From Castellaniella sp. (GTDB lineage: Bacteria > Pseudomonadota > Gammaproteobacteria > Burkholderiales > Burkholderiaceae_B): a stretch of DNA of 64,000 bases. Position 1 is the stretch's first letter. The number at the start of each line of letters is the position of its first letter. The stretch spans positions 1,922,001-1,986,000 of the forward strand of contig NZ_JAUCCU010000001.1 in assembly GCF_034675845.1 (NCBI RefSeq), written 5' to 3'. The notes beneath the pieces are model-generated. The model saw only the letters and a program-made list of their open reading frames with translations. It did not search any database and had not been told where the DNA came from. The translations under genes were made by a program, and so were the position numbers. Of this stretch, positions 17,907 through 24,660 are shown piece after piece.

Positions 17907-18755
17907 CTATCGAAACACCACTGTGCGTTTGCCGTTCAATAAAATACGATGCTCGACGTGCCAGCGCACCGCGCGTGACAGCACCACGGATTCTATATCG
18001 CTGCCGATTCTGGAAAGATCCTGCGGGTTCATGGCATGGTCGACACGTTCGATATCCTGCTCGATGATCGGGCCTTCATCCAGGTCTTGGGTCACATAGT
18101 GGGCGGTTGCGCCAATCAGCTTGACACCGCGCGCGTGCGCCTGGTGATAGGGGCGTGCGCCCTTGAAGCTGGGCAGAAAACTGTGATGAATATTGATGGC
18201 CCGACCTTCTAATGCCTTGCACAAGTCGGTCGACAGGATCTGCATATAGCGCGCCAGCACCACCAGATCAGCATGGCTTTCTTTGACCAAGGCAAGCAGG
18301 CGTGCTTCTTGCGCGACACGCGTGTCGGCCGATACGGGCAGATGATGGAAAGGCAGACCGTGCGCGGCAGCCATCGGCTGAAGGTCCAGGTGATTGGACG
18401 CTACACCCACGACTTCCGCTGCCATCTGTTCGTTGCGCACTCGAAAAAGCAGATCGTTCAGGCAATGCCCCTGGCGGCTGACCAGAATCAGCAGCCGCGT
18501 TTTGCGGCTGGCATCGTGAATGTGAAACTGCATGCCGAAGCGTTCAGCCACTGCTAGAAAGTCTGCTTCGAGTTCCGTGTCGGTGCAGTGCGCCGGCAGG
18601 GAAAAATGCACGCGCAAAAAAAACTGCTGGCTGTCCAGATCGCCAAACTGTTGCGCATGCACGATATTGCCGTGATGTTGCAGCAACCACGCGCTGAAAG
18701 CGTGGACGATGCCCATGCGGTCGTGACAGGAAAGCGTCAATATGTAATCGTGCAT
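17907..18755 (-). CDS. purU: Formyltetrahydrofolate deformylase
   Basis: 282 residues. An N-terminal ACT domain (LTLSCHDRMGIVHAFSAWL) is followed by a formyl-transferase fold with the active-site segment INIHHSFLPSFKGARPYHQA and HYVTQDLDEGPIIEQD, which carry the catalytic Asn/His/Asp residues. PurU hydrolyses 10-formyl-THF to formate and THF, balancing the one-carbon pool, and the ACT domain responds to glycine/methionine in E. coli. Length is normal. It starts the purU / small Cys protein / MFS unit. Confidence 0.92.
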   Translation of the reverse strand: MHDYILTLSCHDRMGIVHAFSAWLLQHHGNIVHAQQFGDLDSQQFFLRVHFSLPAHCTDTELEADFLAVAERFGMQFHIHDASRKTRLLILVSRQGHCLNDLLFRVRNEQMAAEVVGVASNHLDLQPMAAAHGLPFHHLPVSADTRVAQEARLLALVKESHADLVVLARYMQILSTDLCKALEGRAINIHHSFLPSFKGARPYHQAHARGVKLIGATAHYVTQDLDEGPIIEQDIERVDHAMNPQDLSRIGSDIESVVLSRAVRWHVEHRILLNGKRTVVFR

Positions 18756-18948
18756 TAAAGCAGGGTGATTTCCGGGAACAGGCCGGTCGTCACGGGTCCG
18801 TTGTTTTGTCAGCCGTCACTGTACAACAGGTGCCTGTGCTTTGGCGCCGAGACAGACTATAGTCCGGGGAATCGAACTTACACGGAAGTTAACGGCCACC
18901 CGCCGGAGGTTTTTAATCTGACGCAGGGTGGCAGTGGGAGACCTGACC

Positions 18949-19284
18949 ATGGAGTTGGTAAAAATCGCCCTTTTATTTGCCGTGACGGCGCTGGCCGAGA
19001 TCATTGGCTGCTATTTACCCTGGCTGGTCCTGAAACAGGGCAAGCCAGCGTGGCTGTTATTGCCGACTGCTGTATCGCTGGGTTTGTTTGTCTGGCTGTT
19101 GACGCTGCATCCGACGGCGGCGGGGCGCACCTACGCGGCTTACGGCGGGGTGTACGTCGCTGTTGCCCTGATCTGGCTGCGCTGGGTCGATGGGGTGGTC
19201 CTGACGCGTTGGGATATGGCGGGTGCCGTCATCGCCTTGGTCGGTATGGCGATCATTGTTTTGCAGCCATCGGCGGCTGGCTAA
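18949..19284 (+). CDS. YnfA-family (UPF0060) small membrane protein
   Basis: 111 residues from the ATG at 18949, with GGGAG 8 bases upstream. Four transmembrane helices and the signatures IIGCYLPWLVLKQGK and YAAYGGVYV define UPF0060. The family belongs to the drug/metabolite transporter superfamily and resembles small multidrug-resistance proteins, but its function is not established. A short CCACCC/GGGTGG inverted repeat lies in the leader close to the ribosome site. It stands alone and is convergent with arfB. Confidence 0.85.
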   Translation: MELVKIALLFAVTALAEIIGCYLPWLVLKQGKPAWLLLPTAVSLGLFVWLLTLHPTAAGRTYAAYGGVYVAVALIWLRWVDGVVLTRWDMAGAVIALVGMAIIVLQPSAAG

Positions 19285-19304
19285 GCCCGGCTGTGGGGTA
19301 CGTC

Positions 19305-19715
19305 TTAGTATTCCCTGACCTTGCCGCGTAACTGCTTGGTTGCGCTGCGTTCGGATTTGGCCTGCAGGCGGCGCCGTTTGGCGCCCTGGGTCGGGCGTGT
19401 GGGCCGACGGATGACCGGGACGTCACTGGCTTGGTCGATGATTTCCTGCAATCGGGCCAGTGCCAGCAGCCGGTTATGCACCTGGCTGCGGCTGGTTTGT
19501 GATTTGATGACGATGATGCCTGCCGCCGTGATGCGGTGGTCAAGCAGGTTCAGTAGCCGTTCCCGGATGTGTTCGGGCAGCGACGATGCGTGAATGTCAA
19601 AGCGCAGATGAACCGCGCTGGAAACCTTGTTGACGTTCTGGCCACCGGCGCCTTGGGCCCGGATGGCGGTGAATTCAACCTCGTGTTCCTGGATAAGATG
19701 CCTGTGGTGTGTCAA
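19305..19715 (-). CDS. arfB: Alternative ribosome-rescue factor ArfB (peptidyl-tRNA hydrolase, YaeJ type)
   Basis: 136 residues. The catalytic GGQ motif lies in IRAQGAGGQNVNKVSSAVHLRF, and the C-terminal tail is basic (PTQGAKRRRLQAKSER), as needed to enter the empty mRNA channel. ArfB releases peptides from ribosomes stalled on non-stop mRNAs. It lacks the codon-recognition domains of full release factors, so it is not prfA/prfB. It lies 29 bases downstream of the Crp/Fnr gene and may share its transcript. Confidence 0.9.
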   Translation of the reverse strand: MTHHRHLIQEHEVEFTAIRAQGAGGQNVNKVSSAVHLRFDIHASSLPEHIRERLLNLLDHRITAAGIIVIKSQTSRSQVHNRLLALARLQEIIDQASDVPVIRRPTRPTQGAKRRRLQAKSERSATKQLRGKVREY

Positions 19716-19744
19716 AGCCTGATCTCGTCTGAAATGGGTGGATG

Positions 19745-20452
19745 CTATTCAAGCAGCAAGAGCGCATCGAGATCAAGAATCGTCATCTGGCGCTGCCCAG
19801 TCTGCAGAATCCATCCGGCGTCTTCGAACTCTCCCAGTCGACGGCTGATGGTTTCAGGCGTCGTGCCGAGAAACGAGGCGAGATGCCTGCGGCTCATGGG
19901 CAAGTCGAATTGGGTAGAGTTCACTCGTTCCGCCTGATCGGCCAGGTACTGGGCCAGGCGGGCGTTGATCGAAACTGTGGTAATCGCCGCTGTTTGTTTT
20001 TCACTGGAGCCTAGGCGCCGGGATAGTTCTGCCAGCATGTGCAGGCCGATACCGGGATATTGCAGCAGAAGTTCCTGCACGTCGGCCCGGTGGATGGTAC
20101 AGATTTCGGATGCCTGCATGGTCTCGGCGTAGGAGTCATGGGCCGTGGCCGAAAACAAGCTCAGCTCTCCGGCAAAATCACCTGGACTCAGGATACGGAC
20201 CAGTTGTTTTTTGCCTGTGTCGGCAAGGCGGTAGACCTTGATCGTGCCTTGATGGATGATGAAGATTTTATTGGATGGGTCGCCAGGGCGATGAATGAAC
20301 TGTCCGCTTTCATAGCTGTGCATGGATGCTTTGTCGGCAATCACCGCCAGTTCGTCAGGCGGCAGATGATTGAAGATCGGCACGCGTGAGACGCACAGCG
20401 CGGGGATATGTTCGCACATGGCATCGGGTGGTTGACGCGGTATGGGGCTCAT
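19745..20452 (-). CDS. Crp/Fnr-family transcriptional regulator
   Basis: 235 residues. A cyclic-nucleotide-binding fold (about 25-140, IFIIHQGTIKVYRL and LSPGDFAGELSLFSATAHD) precedes a Crp-type winged helix whose recognition helix is TTPETISRRLGEFEDAGWI. The E-SR residues match the Fnr/FixK type, which reads TTGAT-like half-sites. Only two N-terminal Cys are present (MCEHIPALC), fewer than the four of a 4Fe-4S Fnr, so oxygen sensing by a cluster is uncertain. It is the likely regulator of the adjacent ATPase/chaperone genes; a matching site lies at 22807-22820. Confidence 0.85.
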   Translation of the reverse strand: MSPIPRQPPDAMCEHIPALCVSRVPIFNHLPPDELAVIADKASMHSYESGQFIHRPGDPSNKIFIIHQGTIKVYRLADTGKKQLVRILSPGDFAGELSLFSATAHDSYAETMQASEICTIHRADVQELLLQYPGIGLHMLAELSRRLGSSEKQTAAITTVSINARLAQYLADQAERVNSTQFDLPMSRRHLASFLGTTPETISRRLGEFEDAGWILQTGQRQMTILDLDALLLLE

Positions 20453-20484
20453 CTTGAGACCTTTTTAGAGATGACCGAATCGCC

Positions 20485-20518
20485 GCAGATGCTGTGGGCA
20501 CCAGGCTTGAGCATCTGC
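20485..20518 (-). terminator. Hairpin between the P-type ATPase gene and the Crp/Fnr gene
   Basis: A 9-bp inverted repeat (GCAGATGCT and AGCATCTGC) with a 16-base loop lies in the 83-base gap. It could end or attenuate the metal operon before the regulator gene. There is no T tract. Confidence 0.4.
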
Positions 20519-20535
20519 TGCGATCCAGCCCTGAT

Positions 20536-22446
20536 TCAGGTGGCGGGCTGGTTCATTGGGCCAGCGTGGCCGGTTACGTCATGGGCATTCTTGCCTGCCG
20601 ACCCTTGTGCGCGATAGCGTATGAGTCTAACGGCATTCAGGGTGACCAGCAGCACGCTCAGTTCGTGGACCAGCATGCCGGAGGCCAGGAAGATCTTGCC
20701 CAACAGCACGCCTGCGAGCAGTAGAACCACGGTGCCGACCGCCAGAATCGTATTTTGCTGCATATTGCGGACGGTGGCCTTGGCAAGAGAATAGGCATGT
20801 GCGAACTGATCCAGCCTATCCGACATCAGGACAATATCCGCTGCTTCCATCGAGATGTCCGTACCGCTGACACCCATGGCCAGTCCAACGTCGGCGGTCG
20901 CCAACGCGGGGGCATCATTGATGCCGTCGCCCACCATCGCGACCCGGTAGCCTTGGTTTTTGAAGGTATTGACCCATGCCACTTTATCCTCTGGCAGCAA
21001 TTCGGCGTATACCGCATCCAGGCCAAGCGCATCTCCAACCAATTGGGCCGTATGGCGATTGTCGCCGGTCAGCATGATGGCTTTTTTCACGCCCGTGCGG
21101 CGCAGTTGTCCGATGGCGGTCCTGGCCTCCGGTTTGATCTGGTCGGCAATCGAAATGACGCCGGCCAGCTGTTTGTCGATGGCGATCAGCACGGCGGTAT
21201 TGCCTGTTTTTTCGCGCTCGGTGGCATAGGCCTCGATGTGATCCGCAATAGCGACGCCCTGGTCTGCCATGAGCTTGCGGTTGCCGATAGCCAGGTGTGA
21301 GCCAGCGACGGTGGCGATCATGCCCCCGCCTTTGATGATGGCGACATGCTGCGGCTCCTGGTCCAGGATGAGTTTGCGCTTCCTGGCTTCAGCCACGATC
21401 GTTTGCCCCAGGTGGTGTTCGGACAACCTCTCGGCCTCAGCCACCAGGCGCAGTAGCACGTTCTCGTCCATGCCCCAGCTTTTCAATTCGGTGACTTCGG
21501 GCTTGCCCTTGGTCAGGGTGCCGGTTTTATCGAAGATGACCAGGTCGATTTTGGACAGGTTTTCCATGATTTCACCGCCCTTGACCAGTACGCCGTTACG
21601 CGCGCCGTTCCCGATGCCTGCCACCATGGATACGGGGGCGGAGATGACCAGTGCCCCTGGACAGGCGATGACCAGGAAAGTCAGTGCCAGTTCTACGTTG
21701 CGTGTCAGGGCGTACACCAGCACGGACAACACGACGATGGTCGGGGTGTAGATATTGGCGAAGCGATCGAGAAATTTCTGAGTGGTCGTTTTGGATTCCT
21801 GGGCATCTTCCACCATGTCGATGATTTTGGCGAAAGTGGTGTCGTCGCCGACGCGGTTGGCGGTGACTTCGATATAGCCATTATCGATCATGGTGCCGCT
21901 GAACACGCGGTCGCCCAGAGTCTTGCTGGCCGGGACGGATTCGCCGGTAATCGCGGCTTCGACAATCAGTGCCTGGCCCGAAACAATGACACCATCCACG
22001 GCAATTTTTTCGCCGGATCGGATCAAGACCCGATCCCCCTTGTTGACCTCTTCGACCGGGACTTTGATATGACCCTCTGGCCGGATCACAGTGGCCTCTG
22101 TGGGGGTCATGTCGATCAAGTTGCGTAGAGAGGATCGCGTCTTTTCCAGGGTGCGCATTTCCAGATACGCACCAAAAATAAAGAGGAAAGTCACCACGGC
22201 AGATTCGACGTACTCGCCGATGATCAAGGCGCCGATGACCGCGATGGTGACCAGCAGCTCGATACTGAAGGCCTTCATGCGCAGTGCCTTGAAGGCTTTG
22301 ATGGCAATGAAATAACCTGCCACGACAGAGGATGCGATCAGGACGTAGTCCTTGTACTGAGCCAGGCCTGTCAGGTGCAACGCAAAGGCAATCAGCAGCA
22401 TCAGGCCGGTCACGCCGGCGATATGGGAGTTTTTGATGTGGTTCAT
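20536..22446 (-). CDS. P1B-type heavy-metal-translocating ATPase with CPG motif
   Basis: 636 residues. Seen: actuator motif TGES, phosphorylation site DKTGTLTKG and hinge GDGINDAPAL. There is no N-terminal HMA domain; that is a separate gene upstream. The transmembrane metal motif reads CPG (VIACPGALVIS) rather than CPC, CPH or SPC. The usual SEHP nucleotide-domain motif reads SEHHLG, and TM8 has HELSVLLVTLNAVRL. Metal specificity cannot be assigned to a standard P1B class from these residues; Zn/Cd or another divalent metal are candidates. The start is supported by CCGGAG 7 bases upstream. Confidence 0.88.
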   Translation of the reverse strand: MNHIKNSHIAGVTGLMLLIAFALHLTGLAQYKDYVLIASSVVAGYFIAIKAFKALRMKAFSIELLVTIAVIGALIIGEYVESAVVTFLFIFGAYLEMRTLEKTRSSLRNLIDMTPTEATVIRPEGHIKVPVEEVNKGDRVLIRSGEKIAVDGVIVSGQALIVEAAITGESVPASKTLGDRVFSGTMIDNGYIEVTANRVGDDTTFAKIIDMVEDAQESKTTTQKFLDRFANIYTPTIVVLSVLVYALTRNVELALTFLVIACPGALVISAPVSMVAGIGNGARNGVLVKGGEIMENLSKIDLVIFDKTGTLTKGKPEVTELKSWGMDENVLLRLVAEAERLSEHHLGQTIVAEARKRKLILDQEPQHVAIIKGGGMIATVAGSHLAIGNRKLMADQGVAIADHIEAYATEREKTGNTAVLIAIDKQLAGVISIADQIKPEARTAIGQLRRTGVKKAIMLTGDNRHTAQLVGDALGLDAVYAELLPEDKVAWVNTFKNQGYRVAMVGDGINDAPALATADVGLAMGVSGTDISMEAADIVLMSDRLDQFAHAYSLAKATVRNMQQNTILAVGTVVLLLAGVLLGKIFLASGMLVHELSVLLVTLNAVRLIRYRAQGSAGKNAHDVTGHAGPMNQPAT

Positions 22447-22522
22447 GACATGCTCCGGGGTATCGGGATCGGGTTATCTGGATTTCGACCCCGATCAGGG
22501 ACCGAAATCCAAGCGTCTTTAT

Positions 22523-22744
22523 TTAGGCGACTTTCTTGGATAACACGGGATAACCGAGCTTGACGATGATGTCCTGCAGGGCGTCGGCATTGGTTCTGTC
22601 GGCATCGAATTCAGCCCGGATCCGCCCTGAATTGAACATGACTTTGACTTCCTGAACGCCATCGGCTTTGCCTACCGTGTGTTCTATTTTCTTGACACAG
22701 GAAGGACAGGTGAAGGGTTCCATATTGAAAACGACCTTGCTCAT
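22523..22744 (-). CDS. HMA-domain metallochaperone
   Basis: 73 residues forming one heavy-metal-associated domain (beta-alpha-beta-beta-alpha-beta). The metal site is CPSC in EPFTCPSCVKKIEHTV; typical copper chaperones have MxCxxC, here TCPSC. It lies 76 bases upstream of the ATPase on the same strand and probably supplies or regulates the pump, replacing the fused N-terminal domain that the pump lacks. TTAAGGAG lies just before the start. Confidence 0.85.
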   Translation of the reverse strand: MSKVVFNMEPFTCPSCVKKIEHTVGKADGVQEVKVMFNSGRIRAEFDADRTNADALQDIIVKLGYPVLSKKVA

Positions 22745-22806
22745 GGCTTGGCTCCTTAAGAATGAATGGATAGCTTCATCTTAAGGAGAGCAGGTGCTTG
22801 CATGCC

Positions 22807-22820
22807 TTGACGGGGGACAA
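22807..22820. promoter_or_regulatory. Candidate Fnr/FixK-type site upstream of the HMA chaperone gene
   Basis: TTGACGGGGGACAA has the TTG-N8-CAA layout of Crp/Fnr-type sites, with half-sites TTGAC and TTGTC. It lies 63-76 bases before the chaperone start, and a Crp/Fnr regulator is encoded two genes downstream. One half-site base departs from the consensus. Confidence 0.4.
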
Positions 22821-22852
22821 GTTTCAGAAATGGTGGAGGTTTTATCCGCCAA

Positions 22853-24109
22853 TTAATGCATGGCTGCTACCGTTTTAGCGGTGACATCACCTTGTTGTCC
22901 CCCAAACTCGACCCGCACATAATTGATCAGTTCCGCAAGCTCGGCATCGTTCAGCGCCCCCGCGAACCCAGGCATCGCCTGCCGCCCCTGATTGTCGGGA
23001 AAGTCTTTTTGGCCCAGGCCGTGCAGCATGACCTGAAGCAGGTTGTTGGGGTCCGGATTGCGCACGGTCGAGTTGCCCGCCAGTGCGACGGTCACATTGG
23101 GCTTGCCTTCTCCGCTGGCCGAGTGGCACCCTGCACACAAGGCCAGATAGTGCTTGCGGCCTGCCTGGACGGAGGTGACTTCGGCAGGCGTGGCCGGTGC
23201 GAGCAATGTCGCCGCAGCCGGCGAATCGCCAGTCAGGTATCTGACAGCCGCCTGATTGTCGGCGTCCGATAGATGTCTGAGGCTGTAATGAAAGGCTTCG
23301 TACATGCTGCCATAAGCGGAGCCTTGGGGTGCAATCCCTTTGGCCAGAAACCGCTGCAGATCTGCTGTGGTCCAGCCGCGGTCTGCCAGCGCGGTCGGCG
23401 TGATGTTGGGTGCATGGATGGCTTCGGCGTCCCCGCCTTCCAGGCTTTTTGTCAGTGTCATCTGGCCGACGATGCCGCGCGGGGTATGGCATTCGATGCA
23501 ATGCCCAAGCACGTTGACCAGATAACGGCCGCGCACCCATTCGTCAGAACTGCCCGTCGACACGGCAGGCAATTCCTTGCTCAGGAAAAGCAAGTTCCAG
23601 CCGCGCATCAGCACTCTGATGTTGAAGGGGAAGGGAACGCCGTTCTTTTGGTTTGGCACGGCGGCGGGTTCGATGCTCTGCAGGTAGGCAAAAATGGCAT
23701 CGCTGTCTGTGCGCGTCATCCCCCGGTACGAGGTATAAGGCATGGCGGGATACAGGGGGTGATCGGGTGCGATGCCATCATGCAGCACCTTATAGAAATC
23801 AGCCGAGGTCCAATCTCCGATGCCATAGTCCCTGTCGGGCGTGATGTTGGTGCCATAAATGGTGCCAAACGGGGTGGCGATGGGTACACCGCCCGCAAAT
23901 GGCGCGCCGTCTTCGCTGGTATGACAGGCTGCGCAATCGCCCGCCTGGGCCAGGTATTTGCCACGCGCCAGCAGTTGCACGTCCGGGACATTGCCCTGCG
24001 CATCGACCGCCGACGTCTCGTAGGTGGGTTCCAGCACGCCCGATAGCACAACCCCGCCAACGACCAGCGCAAGCACAGCAACAGTTCCGGCAACGGTAGT
24101 CATTTTCAT
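22853..24109 (-). CDS. Triple-haem cytochrome c subunit of a periplasmic molybdenum hydroxylase
   Basis: 418 residues from ATG 24109, which overlaps the upstream gene by 4 bases. It has an N-terminal membrane anchor (VAGTVAVLALVVGGVVLSGV) and three haem c motifs: CAACH (59-63), CIECH and CAGCH, each in a cytochrome-c-like domain. This is the layout of the cytochrome subunit of membrane-bound aldehyde and alcohol dehydrogenases. It would pass electrons from the 2Fe-2S subunit to the quinone pool or a terminal oxidase. The operon position supports this. Confidence 0.88.
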   Translation of the reverse strand: MKMTTVAGTVAVLALVVGGVVLSGVLEPTYETSAVDAQGNVPDVQLLARGKYLAQAGDCAACHTSEDGAPFAGGVPIATPFGTIYGTNITPDRDYGIGDWTSADFYKVLHDGIAPDHPLYPAMPYTSYRGMTRTDSDAIFAYLQSIEPAAVPNQKNGVPFPFNIRVLMRGWNLLFLSKELPAVSTGSSDEWVRGRYLVNVLGHCIECHTPRGIVGQMTLTKSLEGGDAEAIHAPNITPTALADRGWTTADLQRFLAKGIAPQGSAYGSMYEAFHYSLRHLSDADNQAAVRYLTGDSPAAATLLAPATPAEVTSVQAGRKHYLALCAGCHSASGEGKPNVTVALAGNSTVRNPDPNNLLQVMLHGLGQKDFPDNQGRQAMPGFAGALNDAELAELINYVRVEFGGQQGDVTAKTVAAMH

Positions 24110-24660
24110 GGCAGCTCGTTCTTCGTGAGACCCGGCGTATTCAGAATGACATCCTTGACTGCTTGGTGATAGCGCACATAGCCCGTACATCGGCATATGT
24201 GGTCATTCAGCGAGTCAGTGACATACGTTTCGATCTGGTCTGGCGCGATGGGTTCGCGCTGCAGGCGTTCGAGCAGAACCGTGGCGGCATTGACGAAACC
24301 AGGTGTGCAGTAGCCACATTGAAAACTATAGAAATCCAGAAATTTTTGCTGGATGGGCGACAGTGCGGTGATCGCGCCGTTTTCGTCGCGCTGGGCATGG
24401 CCTTCTATGGTGCGCAGCTTGCGGCCATTGAAGTAGCCGACGCCGGTAATACAGGTGCGTATTTCCTCGCTGTGCCCGTTGTCTCGGTCGAGTATGACGA
24501 CGCAGGCGCGGCAGACACCCTGTCCGCAGCCAAGACGAGTGCCAGTCAGATGCGCGTATTCGTGCAGAAAGTCGATCATCATCAGGGTTTCAGGCACCTG
24601 CACTGGCCCGATGGACTGCCCATTGATCGTCATGGACACTGTGATCGTGGCGATGCTCAT
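24106..24660 (-). CDS. 2Fe-2S subunit of a xanthine-oxidase-family molybdenum hydroxylase
   Basis: 184 residues. The plant-type ferredoxin motif (RLGCGQGVCRACVV with a later Cys in IRTCITGVG) is followed by the second cluster motif FQCGYCTPGFV ... CRCTGYVRYHQAV. These are the two clusters of IorA/CoxS-type subunits. Residues and order fit isoquinoline- or nicotinate-type hydroxylases and the aldehyde dehydrogenase of acetic acid bacteria. The gene overlaps both neighbours by ATGA, so all three subunits are made together. Confidence 0.9.
   Translation of the reverse strand: MSIATITVSMTINGQSIGPVQVPETLMMIDFLHEYAHLTGTRLGCGQGVCRACVVILDRDNGHSEEIRTCITGVGYFNGRKLRTIEGHAQRDENGAITALSPIQQKFLDFYSFQCGYCTPGFVNAATVLLERLQREPIAPDQIETYVTDSLNDHICRCTGYVRYHQAVKDVILNTPGLTKNELP

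Noticed and set aside
18880..18948. Riboswitch in the leader of the ynfA gene
   Set aside because: Only a short CCACCC/GGGTGG pairing is seen; no conserved core of ykkC, yybP, crcB or another known class could be matched.
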